This document shows, piece after piece, positions 17,672 to 26,347 of a stretch of DNA of 64,000 nt. The translations under genes and the position numbers were made by a program. The stretch lies in contig NZ_JADBEM010000001.1 of the NCBI RefSeq assembly GCF_014873875.1, positions 7,254,001 to 7,318,000 of the forward strand, in the 5' to 3' direction. This DNA comes from Actinopolymorpha pittospori. Its GTDB lineage: Bacteria > Actinomycetota > Actinomycetes > Propionibacteriales > Actinopolymorphaceae. How positions within the stretch are numbered: the first letter of the stretch is position 1; every line of letters starts with the position of its first letter. The notes under the pieces were generated by a model. The model saw nothing but the letters and a program-made list of their open reading frames with translations, did not search any database and was not told the DNA's origin.

Positions 17672-18817
17672 AGACACTCCAGATTCTCCCGATCCAGAAG
17701 GCATTTCTTCTACTCCGACCCGCCGACGATCAGCCATCAGTCCACGGATCGAGGCTAAACGATCCCGGGTCGGCTGGATGCCGTACTCCGTCGAGCCGAT
17801 CATTCCGCCGATCTCGCGCCGGCCCGTGCCGTCGCGGCGTTGCACGAAGCCGCTGTCGTTCATGGAACCGACGCACCACTGCACGCGGCAGGTCCAACTT
17901 CCGTCACGCGCGGCGGCAGTTCGTTCCTCCCCGGTCTCCAGGTTCCGCAGGGTGCGGTAGTCGAGCGCGTCGGGCGCCTCGCCGGAGTAGGACTCGAGCT
18001 TCGGGACCGGGCTGCCCACCCATGGATACTGCACGAGGCCGAACTTCTGGGTCCCGTCGATCAGTTTCGCCTCCCCACCGGACAGGGGCGCCTGGTAGAC
18101 ACCGCCGTCCCTGAGAGACCAGAAGACCTTCTGACCGCTGATCGCGATCGCCATCTGTTGCACACCACTGCCGGAGTTCACCTTGCCGACGCGGTAGGCG
18201 GCACCGCCCGCGAGCGGAGCCCCCCAGACCTCGGTGACCGGCTTGCCCTCGTCGACACCGGAGGTCCACCACACCACATGGCCCTCGCCGACGGTGAAGT
18301 TCGACGCGAAGATCGTCGTGTTCTTCGACTTACGCACCGTGGTGACCTTGCGGGCGGTCTTGTCGGTGAGGTCGTAGGCCCAGAGTTCGCCGGCGTTCTC
18401 GAAGCCGGCGTCGATCGAGACCAGCACCGTGTGGTCGTCGGCCATGGTCTGCGGGCGGAACTTCTCACCGCCCGGAAGACGGTTGGGGATGTTGTGCACG
18501 GCGTCGGGCCAGAGCTTCTCGATCGGCTCGACGGGCACGCCAACACCCTTCGGACCGGGCTCCGTGGAACGCTCGGTGGACGGGCCGGCCGGCGCCAGCG
18601 TCGCGCTCTGTCCGGACGGCTGGCTCAGTCCGAGCGCGACCGCCGAACCGGCCACCACCGCGAGGACGGCCGCACCCGCGAGGGCGACCTGCGCGCGCTG
18701 CCGGCGACGGCGGCTCCGGCGTTCCAGCTGGTCGAGGAGTCCGGGTTCGGGTGTCGGCGCGCGGCCGGCCGCCGCCTCGAGTGTCCGGACAAGTTGGTGT
18801 TCGACCTGTCGTGTCAT
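17672..18817 (-). pseudogene. Membrane-anchored beta-propeller, 5' part, IS-disrupted
   Basis: Starts at ATG 18817, overlapping the sigma factor stop as ATGA. A cytoplasmic basic segment (RRSRRRRQRAQ) precedes one transmembrane helix (VALAGAAVLAVVAGSAVAL, about residues 42-60), then an extracellular region with propeller-like repeats (ELWAYDLTDKTARKVTTV; VFWSLRDGGVYQAPLSGG). Homology stops after about 380 residues, where the IS1380 element begins; translation would hit a TGA at 17663 inside it. Such genes regularly follow SigE-family sigma factors and may sense or buffer the sigma. The protein lacks its last blade. Confidence 0.8.
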
Positions 18818-19341
18818 CGGAGCTGTCCCTCCTTCATGCCGGCGTCGGCGAGTTCGGCGGTCTCCAGGAAGCGGAACCGCAGCTTCTCCAGGGCGCGGGC
18901 CGCCTGGCTGCGTACCGTTCCGCGGGAGATGTTGAGGATCCCCGCGATCTCCTCGTCAGTGAGGCATTCGTAGTAGCGCAACACCACGACGGCACGCTGT
19001 CGTCGCGGCAGCGCGGTCAACGCTTCCCACATGGCATCGCGTAGCTCGACCGTCTCGCCGGAGTTGTCAACGTAGGCCTGCTCGGGCGTGGCGGCGACGA
19101 GCTTCTCGCGTCGCCTGCGCCGCCAGATGCTGACGTGGAGTCTGGCCATCGTCGTGCGTACGAACGCTTCGGGTTCACGTTTGTTGTGGACCCGGTGCCA
19201 GGACGTACGCAGCCGTACGAGCGCCTCCTGCATCAGGTCGGCGGCATCGTGGGGGTTCCCGGTCAGCACGTATCCGTAGCGAAGCAACGCCTGCGCCCGG
19301 GTTGCCACGAACACCTCGTAGCTACCTATCTCGTCATCCAC
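18814..19341 (-). CDS. SigE-family ECF RNA polymerase sigma factor
   Basis: 175 aa. Region 2 spans about residues 10-75 (LLRYGYVLTGNPHDAADLMQ, then SIWRRRRREK) and region 4 about 105-160 (LPRRQRAVVVLRYYECLTDE, ISRGTVRSQAARALEKLR). The order and length are those of the actinobacterial SigE family. It is the promoter-side gene of an operon with the propeller protein, now disrupted by an IS. Without its partner the sigma may be free of regulation; that is inference. Start ATG 19341. Confidence 0.95.
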   Translation of the reverse strand: MDDEIGSYEVFVATRAQALLRYGYVLTGNPHDAADLMQEALVRLRTSWHRVHNKREPEAFVRTTMARLHVSIWRRRRREKLVAATPEQAYVDNSGETVELRDAMWEALTALPRRQRAVVVLRYYECLTDEEIAGILNISRGTVRSQAARALEKLRFRFLETAELADAGMKEGQLR

Positions 19342-19420
19342 GGCGTCCCTTTCTACGCCCGAGACGCCGAACCCCCCGCAACTGTTGCATCCGCTTCTTC
19401 GAGGAACTTCGCCCCGGATG

Positions 19421-20497
19421 TCAGTGGAGGTCGGCGAAGAAGTTCAGCCGGGCCGCCATCGCGGCGAAGACGTCGTCGGGTACCTGGTCGACGACGCTGA
19501 GGACGTGGTCGATGGTCCAGCCGAGGCGGAGGACGTTGGAGGTCACCATCGAGCGCCGCACCACGTCGAGGTCGCCGTTCCAGCCGGCCGCGGTCAGGGC
19601 GTCGCAGTACGCCGACCGCAGGGCCCGCCAGATCTCGCTCGGTGAGGTGCCCGGGCCGACGCTGTCCAGGGCGAGATGGCCGACGTCGTGCCCGACCGGA
19701 CCCCAGCCCACGTACGCCCAGTCGATGATGACGACCTCCTCCCCGACCGTGCCGATGTTGGATTGGTGGAAGTCGTAGTGGGTCAGGACCCGCGGGAGGT
19801 CCCGGAGTTGGTGCCGGATCCGTATCGGGTCGGTGACGCGGGCCGCGACGAGGTCCCGCAGCGCCGGGTCCAGGCCCCGTTCGATCGCGATCGGCCAGGC
19901 GGGATGGGCGAGCGTGCGCTCGTTGTCCAGCCCGCGGCGGCGTACGTGGGTGGGGATCCAGTCATCGGACAGCCAGCTGTGTTTGGTGTCGATGTGGGCG
20001 ACCTGCCAGTGCGCGAGCCCCCGCACTGCGCGTTCGCAGACGGGCAGGTCAGCGGGGACGTCGACGGACTCCAGCCACAGGTCGCGGCACTCGTCGTGGT
20101 CGTCGATGGCGTAGCAGCGCGCCGCCCGTACGCCGGCGCCCCACCCGGACGTGGCGAGGTCGGAGTCGTAGAACGCCGCCTCGCGCCCCCACCACTGCGG
20201 GTCCTCCGGCGCGACCTGGCACCGCCACACGTCGCTGGTACCGAGGTAGCCGGCACCGGTCCGTTTCACCCAGGCGCTGCGCGGACCTGAACCGCCTGCC
20301 CGGTCGGCCGTGACGGTCCAGATGCCTCCGTTGGGAAAACCGCTGTCGTGGCCGAACCGTTCGACCACCCATCCGGTGTCCGACGCGGCGCCGGACAGAC
20401 CCTCCAGTACCTGCTCGGGTGGGCTCGACCGGAGCGGACCGAACCGAGGTCGTTGCGGAGGTTCGGCGAGCCGCGGGTCGTGATCGGGTGCGTCCAT
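19421..20497 (-). CDS. Aminoglycoside-phosphotransferase-like kinase
   Basis: About 358 aa from ATG 20497 (a GTG at 20515 is less likely). The kinase fold is shown by the catalytic loop VLTHYDFHQSNIG (His-x-Asp and Asn) and the metal-binding IIDWAYVGWGPVGHDV, the APH-family DFG equivalent. Many members phosphorylate small molecules such as antibiotics, choline or sugars; nothing here identifies the substrate. It is adjacent to, but likely separate from, the MFS gene at its right. Confidence 0.85.
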   Translation of the reverse strand: MDAPDHDPRLAEPPQRPRFGPLRSSPPEQVLEGLSGAASDTGWVVERFGHDSGFPNGGIWTVTADRAGGSGPRSAWVKRTGAGYLGTSDVWRCQVAPEDPQWWGREAAFYDSDLATSGWGAGVRAARCYAIDDHDECRDLWLESVDVPADLPVCERAVRGLAHWQVAHIDTKHSWLSDDWIPTHVRRRGLDNERTLAHPAWPIAIERGLDPALRDLVAARVTDPIRIRHQLRDLPRVLTHYDFHQSNIGTVGEEVVIIDWAYVGWGPVGHDVGHLALDSVGPGTSPSEIWRALRSAYCDALTAAGWNGDLDVVRRSMVTSNVLRLGWTIDHVLSVVDQVPDDVFAAMAARLNFFADLH

Positions 20498-20560
20498 GGC
20501 GCCCAAGCCTGGCACGCCAAGCCCGGCCCCGGCACAAGGCGTTCGACGCTAGGACACGAC

Positions 20561-21808
20561 CTAGTCACCAGGTGCGGCGAGCACGTGGCGGTCCCGGCTG
20601 GCCGGTATCCCGACGACCAACTGGAGGACCATCAGCGCACCCAGGCCGAGCAGGGGAACACCCCATCCGTGGGTGAGGGTGTGCAGCGCGCCGAGGCCGA
20701 TCGGGCCGAGACCGGCGAACAGGTAGCCGAACCCCTGCGCCATCGTCGACACCTGCCCGGTGTGGTGGGTGTCGGGCGAGCGCCAGACGATGTAGCTCAG
20801 GGCGAGGCTGATGGCCGCGCCCTGCCCGAGCCCCAGAAGAGTCATCCACAGGTACGCCAACGAGACCGGGGCGATCGCGAGTCCCAGGTAGGCAAGTGCG
20901 CACAGGGTGACCGAGACGGCGACCGGGAGCCAGGTCGGGCGCATCCGCCTGGCCAGTGCCGGTGTCACCAGGGACGCGAGGATGCCGGGGAAGCTGGAGT
21001 AGGACAGCATCAGGCCGGCGTCGTGGGCGCTCATGCCGTGGTCCTGAAGCAGGGTGGGGACCCAGGTGAGCGTGGCGTAGTAGGCCAGGCTCTGCGTCCC
21101 CATCAAGGCGGTGACCGCGAGCGCGACCCGGTCGGTGAGGAGCGCGCGGAGCGACGGCTCGCCTGCCGTCGACGGCGCGTCGGCGACGTCGTGTCCCCTC
21201 GGTTGGTGTCCGGGAGCGCGCAGGGTCTGCGGCAGCCAGACCACGAACGCGACCAGCGCGGGGATCGCCCACAACGCCAGCGTCGTCCGCCAGTGGCCGC
21301 CGGTGACCGACTGGAGCGGCACGGTCAGCCCCGAACCCAGGGCGGCTCCGACGAACAGCGTCGTGGAGTACAGGCCCATCATCAGGCCAGCCCGGTGGGC
21401 GAAGTCGTTCTTGATCGCCGCCGGCATCAGCACGTTGGCGACGGCGATCGCGGCTCCGACGATGAGCGTGCCGGCGAACAGGCTGGTCAGGCTCGGCTGG
21501 AGGCGCAGGGCGATGCCCGCGCCGAGGGCCAGCATGGCGACGCCGAGTAGCCGGTGCATCCCGATCGCGCGGGTCAGGCGGGGGGTCACGAAGGCGAACG
21601 CGCCGAACGCCACGACCGGGATGGTGGTGAGCAGGCTGACCGTGCTCGAGGAGACTCGCAGGTCCTCCCGGATCGGGCCCAGGAGCGGGCCGACGGAGGC
21701 GACCCCGATGCGCAGGTTCAGTCCGATCAGCAGGAGACCGACGGCCAGCAAGGCGATCTTGACGGGGGTGCTGGTGGCGGCTGTGCGGGTCGCCGAGGTC
21801 ACGGTCAC
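20561..21808 (-). CDS. CynX/NimT-family MFS exporter
   Basis: 415 aa with about 12 hydrophobic segments. The start (ALLAVGLLLIGLNLRIGVAS, then VGPLLGPIREDL) is characteristic of CynX/NimT transporters, as is the loop GMSAHDAGLMLSYSSFPGI. E. coli NimT exports 2-nitroimidazole under the divergent AraC regulator NimR; the same divergent layout exists here with an AraC gene at 22141. It probably exports a toxic small molecule; the specificity is not shown. Start ATG 21808. Confidence 0.9.
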   Translation of the reverse strand: MTVTSATRTAATSTPVKIALLAVGLLLIGLNLRIGVASVGPLLGPIREDLRVSSSTVSLLTTIPVVAFGAFAFVTPRLTRAIGMHRLLGVAMLALGAGIALRLQPSLTSLFAGTLIVGAAIAVANVLMPAAIKNDFAHRAGLMMGLYSTTLFVGAALGSGLTVPLQSVTGGHWRTTLALWAIPALVAFVVWLPQTLRAPGHQPRGHDVADAPSTAGEPSLRALLTDRVALAVTALMGTQSLAYYATLTWVPTLLQDHGMSAHDAGLMLSYSSFPGILASLVTPALARRMRPTWLPVAVSVTLCALAYLGLAIAPVSLAYLWMTLLGLGQGAAISLALSYIVWRSPDTHHTGQVSTMAQGFGYLFAGLGPIGLGALHTLTHGWGVPLLGLGALMVLQLVVGIPASRDRHVLAAPGD

Positions 21809-22140
21809 CTGAGGTGTCCCCGCGTGCCGAGGTCGTCCGGGCCGGCGTGGTCAGAGCTGGCGTGGTCAGAGCTGGCGTGGTCAGAGCTGGCGTGGTCAAG
21901 GCTGGCCGGAGCGTGTTCGGGGCGCAGCGGGGGCAGGTCCGGGCGATGCATGCCCCCAGTTCACCGGTCGACCGGCCGGTATCCCACCGATAACGGGTCC
22001 TGTTATGCCCGAAACTCGCCAAGGTCCAAGACAGCCCTGTCCGTCGTACGTCGTAAGTCAGGTGACCTGGGCCGCGACGGTGCCGAAGCGCTGTTCGACA
22101 CCTCGTAACCGCCCTGCTACCACAGGTATGCTGCCGGTAA
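21809..22140. other. Divergent intergenic region, NimT/NimR-like pair
   Basis: 332 bases between oppositely oriented genes. It holds a 15-base tandem repeat (21844-21903) near the transporter start and no recognisable gene. The AraC operator presumably lies here, but I see no clear inverted or direct site beyond the repeat. Confidence 0.5.
21844..21903. repeat. Tandem repeat, 15-base unit x4
   Basis: Three exact copies of GGCGTGGTCAGAGCT and a fourth changed copy (GGCGTGGTCAAGGCT), ending 40 bases upstream of nothing coding on this strand and 36-95 bases before the transporter start. Such arrays can slip in copy number; it could also carry regulator half-sites. Confidence 0.85.
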
Positions 22141-22905
22141 ATGACTGAAACCCGCCACACATCGTTGGAGGCCGAGCAGGTCCACCTGCTGGGTCACGAC
22201 GAGCGGACGCCCACCCACTCCCACCCGCGCGGTCACCTGGTCTACCCGGCGCGGGGTGTGCTGGCGCTGGTCACCTCGGAAGGTTCGTGGATCGCCCCGT
22301 CGAACCGGATCGTGTGGATTCCCGCGGGTTACGCGCATCGGCACCGCGCCCACGGCGCGACCGACATGCGGGTCGTGTTCATGCCACCGGCGATGGCGAC
22401 GTTGCTGCCTGCGCACCCGGCGGTGCTGGCGATGACCTCCCTCGCCCGGGAGGCGACCCTCGCCTTGACCGGACCGGAACGACGTACGGCACCGGTCCGG
22501 GCCCGGCTGCGTCGAGTGATCATCGACGACATCGTCGCGGCCCCCGAGCAGCCGCTGCACCTGCCCGAACCCCACGACGACCGGCTGCGCGCGCTGACGC
22601 GGCTGGTCGAGGACGACATGTCCAGCCCGGACACGCTCGCCGACCTGGGGCGGCGCGTCGGGGCGAGCGAACGCACCCTCAGCCGGCTGTTCCACGCCGA
22701 GACCGGCATGAGCTTTCGGCAGTGGCGGACCCAGCTGAGGATCCACCGGGCGCTCATCCTGCTCGCCGACGGTCTCAGCGTCATCGACACCGCGCTGGCG
22801 TGCGGGTGGGCGAACCCGAGTGCGTTCATCGACATCTTCACCGCGCACGTCGGGGAGACTCCGGGCCGTTACCAGCGTTCCGTCTCCGCCGTGACGCCGT
22901 CGTGA
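22141..22905 (+). CDS. AraC-family regulator (NimR-like)
   Basis: 254 aa from ATG 22141. An N-terminal cupin sensor (residues about 15-110: HSHPRGHLVYPARGVLALV, WIPAGYAHRHRA) precedes two HTH motifs of the AraC DNA-binding domain: LADLGRRVGASERTLSRLFH and the C-terminal HVGETPGRYQRS. The fusion order and the divergent CynX/NimT transporter match E. coli NimR/NimT, in which the regulator represses itself and the exporter. The ligand here is unknown. Confidence 0.9.
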   Translation: MTETRHTSLEAEQVHLLGHDERTPTHSHPRGHLVYPARGVLALVTSEGSWIAPSNRIVWIPAGYAHRHRAHGATDMRVVFMPPAMATLLPAHPAVLAMTSLAREATLALTGPERRTAPVRARLRRVIIDDIVAAPEQPLHLPEPHDDRLRALTRLVEDDMSSPDTLADLGRRVGASERTLSRLFHAETGMSFRQWRTQLRIHRALILLADGLSVIDTALACGWANPSAFIDIFTAHVGETPGRYQRSVSAVTPS

Positions 22906-23056
22906 GCGACACGGGCACAGGGCCTGTCGGCACGGCTCCGACTCACGCGCGGACGGTTGTCCGTACTTTCTGAACGTTGGATGTGGCCGAAGCGATGATC
23001 CCGCCCGTCTTGGGGAGTCACTGCTTCGTCCGCCATCTACTCCCCCGGAGGTCCAC

Positions 23057-23713
23057 GTGTCCGATGCACCGTCCCGCAAAGCGCTGTGGTCGGCTGCGCA
23101 CGCCGAGCGCGCCACCCTGGCCGAGGATCTCGCGGAGCTGACCGAGGCGCAGTGGGCTCAACGGTCGCTGTGCGGGCGATGGACGATCGAGGAGGTCGTC
23201 GCCCACCTCACCGCGGCGGCGAACGTCAGCGCCGTCCGCTGGTTCGCCAGCGTGCTGGGCGCGCGGTTCGACTTCGACCTGCACAACGATCGGCGGCTCG
23301 CGGAGTACCGGGGAGCTGGTCCGGCGCAGACCCTCGAGCGGTTTCGTCGATCCGTCACCAACACCAAGTCGGCACCCGGACCCACTGCGGCCTGGCTTGG
23401 CGAGGTGATCGTGCACGCCCAGGACATCCGCCGTCCCCTCGGACTCCCCCGCACACCCGCGGTCGAGGCCGTCACCGCGGTGGCCTACTTCTACGCCCGT
23501 CGTGACTTCACCGTGGAGAGCCAGAGCACGATCAAGGGGCTCCGGCTCGAGGCGACCGATGGCCCCTTCGCGAGCGGGGAGGGTCCGCTGGTCAGCGGAA
23601 CGACGGTGGCGCTGACCATGGCGATGGCCGGCCGCCGCGACTACTGCGACGACCTCACCGGTCCGGGCGTTCCGACCGTGCTCGCCCGCTGCGGTAAGGC
23701 GTCCGGCGAGTAG
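23057..23713 (+). CDS. MDMPI-family (maleylpyruvate isomerase-like) protein
   Basis: 218 aa from the GTG at 23057, with CGGAGGT 6 bases upstream. The DinB-like bundle has CGRWTIEEVVAHLTAAA and LGEVIVHAQDIRRPL, giving the two conserved metal-binding His. The C-terminal part (LRLEATDGPF, GPLVSGTTVALTMAMAGR) matches the TIGR03083 group. These proteins are typical of mycothiol-producing actinobacteria; the reaction is not known. It is a second, diverged relative of the gene at 12928. Confidence 0.85.
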   Translation: MSDAPSRKALWSAAHAERATLAEDLAELTEAQWAQRSLCGRWTIEEVVAHLTAAANVSAVRWFASVLGARFDFDLHNDRRLAEYRGAGPAQTLERFRRSVTNTKSAPGPTAAWLGEVIVHAQDIRRPLGLPRTPAVEAVTAVAYFYARRDFTVESQSTIKGLRLEATDGPFASGEGPLVSGTTVALTMAMAGRRDYCDDLTGPGVPTVLARCGKASGE

Positions 23714-23818
23714 CAGGTACGCGGACCGCGGCCGTGAGCTGACCGCGCAGCGTGCGGGTTCGACCCCGCGTCCACGTGCTGAACCGTGCGAAGCTGGGGG
23801 GCGGATCGACCGCTGCGG

Positions 23819-24328
23819 ATGATGGAGGACGGCTTGCCAGGTGAGATCTTCGTGCTGCCCAACGTGTACGGCTTGATCAAGCGTCGCGATGGAGGTGGTG
23901 TGCTGATCCAGCGACGGTGGAAGCCACAGACAGACCCTGGCAACCTCGGCAAGTGGGAGCTGCCAGGCGGCAAGTGGCGTGCCGGTGAGTCGGCACAGGA
24001 CTGCTTGCGGCGCGAACTGCAGGAAGAGTGCGGCATCGAGGTCGCCTCGATCGAGGGCTTGTTCGCGCAGCACGAGCACCTGGGCCAGCGGGTCGAGACG
24101 TCTTCGCCGACGCTGGTGGTTCAGATGCTCATCGGGTCGGCCCCCTCGGTCCTGGTGGTGTACGCCGGCTACTCCGACGAGGAACCGGCCGCAGAAGGTG
24201 ATGGCGCACGCGACGCCAACTTCATGGACCTCTCTGAGCTGAAGGGCGCCCTACGTGAGCATCCGGACACCTTCACCGCCCTGTCGTTCGCCGCGCTGAC
24301 AGAGCTCCTGTCGCGAGATCTGCTGTAG
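23819..24328 (+). CDS. Nudix hydrolase
   Basis: About 169 aa. The Nudix box is complete: GGKWRAGESAQDCLRREL then QEECGI, fitting Gx5Ex7REUxEExGU. Upstream is VLIQRRWKPQTDPGNLGKW, normal for the fold. Starts are ambiguous: two ATGs at 23819/23822 lack a ribosome site, while a TTG at 23834 has GGAGG five bases before it and would remove five residues. These enzymes hydrolyse nucleoside diphosphates linked to X; the N-terminus resembles MutT-like dGTP/oxidised nucleotide scavengers, but specificity is not shown. Confidence 0.85.
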   Translation: MMEDGLPGEIFVLPNVYGLIKRRDGGGVLIQRRWKPQTDPGNLGKWELPGGKWRAGESAQDCLRRELQEECGIEVASIEGLFAQHEHLGQRVETSSPTLVVQMLIGSAPSVLVVYAGYSDEEPAAEGDGARDANFMDLSELKGALREHPDTFTALSFAALTELLSRDLL

Positions 24329-24388
24329 TGAGTGAGCGAGGTTCGACGTGGCCAGGTTTGCGCCGAGGAGTCCGGGTGAGCTTGCGCC

Positions 24389-24985
24389 CTAGACCGGGGG
24401 TTCAGGGTCGTACTGGATGCCGCGGCGGACCTCGCGGGCTCGGTCCGCTCCAGCCAGCCTGGCGACCAGGTGGAGGGCCATGTCGATTCCGGCGGAGACG
24501 CCCGCGGACGTGACGATGTCCCCGTCGTCGACGAACCGGTCATCCGCCCTGACCTTGATGGTGGGGTCGAGTTCGGCGAGCCTGTCGATGGAGCCCCAGT
24601 GCGTGGTGGCCGGTCGCCCGGCGAGGATGCCGGCGGCGGCGTAGACGAGGGATCCGGTGCAGACGCTCGCCATCAGTGGCACACGCGCACGCTGCTCCCT
24701 GACCCAGGACAGCCGGGCCGGATCCTCGAGATGCGGGCGCGTACCGCGACCGCCGGGATAGATCAGGACGCCGAGTTCGGGCGAGTCCGCGAGGGTGTGG
24801 TCGGGGATGATGCGTAGCCCCTTCGCACATGTCACGGGTGCGGTCGACTCGGCGACCGTCACGACCTGCCAGCCGTCTTCGGGATGGTTGCGTGCCCAGA
24901 ACGCGAGCACCTCCCACGGGCCGACCGCGTCGAGTTCCTCGACGCCTTCGAAGAGGAAGATTCCGATCGTGGTGGGTGCGCTCAC
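24389..24985 (-). CDS. DJ-1/PfpI family protein
   Basis: 198 aa. The opening TIGIFLFEGVEELDAVGPWE and the nucleophile elbow MASVCTGSLVYAAAGIL with a conserved Cys mark the DJ-1/PfpI superfamily. The TTHWGSIDRLAEL segment is typical of isonitrile hydratase/GATase-1-like AraC-N-terminal domains that exist as stand-alone proteins. Possible roles are isonitrile hydratase or stress-response protein. It is separated from Nudix gene by 60 bases, tail to tail. Confidence 0.85.
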   Translation of the reverse strand: MSAPTTIGIFLFEGVEELDAVGPWEVLAFWARNHPEDGWQVVTVAESTAPVTCAKGLRIIPDHTLADSPELGVLIYPGGRGTRPHLEDPARLSWVREQRARVPLMASVCTGSLVYAAAGILAGRPATTHWGSIDRLAELDPTIKVRADDRFVDDGDIVTSAGVSAGIDMALHLVARLAGADRAREVRRGIQYDPEPPV

Positions 24986-25215
24986 AGGTGCCCTCAGTCC
25001 TTTCGTCCGGTCGCGGCGAGGCTGACGCCCCGACCGATCATGGCGAGTCCTCGAACATCCTGATCGAGGACAACCTCACGATCAATGGGATAACTGGTTC
25101 TACCGGACCCCCGTCCACCGCCTGGGCTGTCAAACTTCGACTGACACCGGAAGGCTCGTTGCTGGGTCCGGAGAGATGGGCCCATCAGCGTGGACAAGGT
25201 GGGCACACTCCCCAC

Positions 25216-25608
25216 ATGACGACAGCAGGCGGCGATCACATCAGTGCAGGTGGCGAGCTCCGGGTCCTCGTTGCGCCACAGCTGCTGGACTCCCGAATCG
25301 GAGAGGTTTGGCACAGCGGGTTGGTGGCCTCGAGAACGGTGGTGGCGATCGAACTCATCGTGGACTGCACTGCCGGACCGGCCACCTTCCTGGATGATCA
25401 CACGCCTCTCAAGCCCGAGGTTTGGCTCTCGATCGACTCCGGCCACCGAGAGAAGCGGCTGCGGATGGGAGGAGAGGCCGCCAGTCGCAAGTTCGGTCAC
25501 GCGACACGTGTCGCCATCTTGGAACCAGACGAGCTGGCCGGTGCATGCACGCTCCGCGTTGTCCAGGACGACCTAGGAGTCGACTACTCGGCCAGCTTCA
25601 CGGTCTGA
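25216..25608 (+). CDS. Hypothetical 130-aa protein
   Basis: An ATG at 25216 opens a frame with good codon bias. It encodes a small protein rich in beta-strand residues (ELRVLVAPQLLDSR, VVAIELIVDCTAGP, CTLRVVQDDLGVDYSASFTV). There is no signal sequence or membrane segment. I do not recognise the family. It ends 13 bases before the convergent SOD-like gene. Confidence 0.6.
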   Translation: MTTAGGDHISAGGELRVLVAPQLLDSRIGEVWHSGLVASRTVVAIELIVDCTAGPATFLDDHTPLKPEVWLSIDSGHREKRLRMGGEAASRKFGHATRVAILEPDELAGACTLRVVQDDLGVDYSASFTV

Positions 25609-25621
25609 GGCGGCGCTTTCG

Positions 25622-26311
25622 CTACCGCGACGAGCCGTCGCTCATCTGGATGCCACCGGCGAAGTCGACGTCGACGCAGGCGAGTCGAGCGCCGGCCGTC
25701 CCGGCGTGGCCCGGCTCCGTACTGGTGTGGTGCTCATGGATCACCACCGATCTGGCCTGCCGCTCGCTGATCGGCCACGGCACCAGACTCGTCGCGATAC
25801 CGGTACCGGTACGGCCGGTCGTGAAGTCGAGCCAGATCTCGTTGCGCGGGTTGGCGTAGTCCGGGTCCGTCGAGGGCTGGACGGGATCACGCCGCCATTG
25901 CACGTGCGGGCCCGCGTCGGCCGGATCCTCGCCGCACCGGTTCACGTGGACGTGTGCGCCGTAGTGGCGGCGGGGCACCAGGCCGTTCACGACCAGGAGC
26001 GTGGCGGTGCCGTGCGGGGACGAGACCGCGGCGACCGTGGCCCGGGAGCCGACCGGAACGAGCGTCTCGTCGTAGGTCAGTGCGGTGGCTCCGGAGTCCG
26101 CCGGTTCGAAGGTTCGGCTGGTGAAGATCGGGCGACCGAAGCTTCGCAGGACGGGCCGCTCAGGGGAGAGCAGGGCCGCCGCCTGACTGGTCACGGCTTG
26201 GTTCGCGGACGTCGTACCGACCGGTTGGCCGCCAACTGCCGGGCTGAGCAGGAACGGCGACGTCGCGAGCAGCATGACGGACAGCGCTGTAGACATCACG
26301 AGGCGGGTCAT
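25622..26311 (-). CDS. Secreted Cu/Zn-SOD-like protein A
   Basis: 229 aa with a signal peptide (STALSVMLLATSPFLLSPAVG). The superoxide dismutase fold is evident from GAHVHVNRCG (two Cu His), AGPHVQW (bridging His), RSVVIHEHHT (fourth Cu His) and GAGARLACVDVDF-type ending (TAGARLACVDVDF, with the Arg and disulfide Cys). The usual zinc-loop His pair and GDLGN Asp segment are replaced by a Trp/Asn-rich stretch (NEIWLDF), so this looks like a copper-only type. It follows a 45%-type paralogue by 36 bases, so the two are probably co-transcribed. Confidence 0.8.
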   Translation of the reverse strand: MTRLVMSTALSVMLLATSPFLLSPAVGGQPVGTTSANQAVTSQAAALLSPERPVLRSFGRPIFTSRTFEPADSGATALTYDETLVPVGSRATVAAVSSPHGTATLLVVNGLVPRRHYGAHVHVNRCGEDPADAGPHVQWRRDPVQPSTDPDYANPRNEIWLDFTTGRTGTGIATSLVPWPISERQARSVVIHEHHTSTEPGHAGTAGARLACVDVDFAGGIQMSDGSSR

Positions 26312-26347
26312 ACCCCGGGCATCGCCTCGCCTACACCACCGGGCGCG

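Noticed and set aside
21844..21903. Tandem repeat as a CRISPR array
   Set aside because: Units are 15 bases with no spacers and no cas genes nearby.
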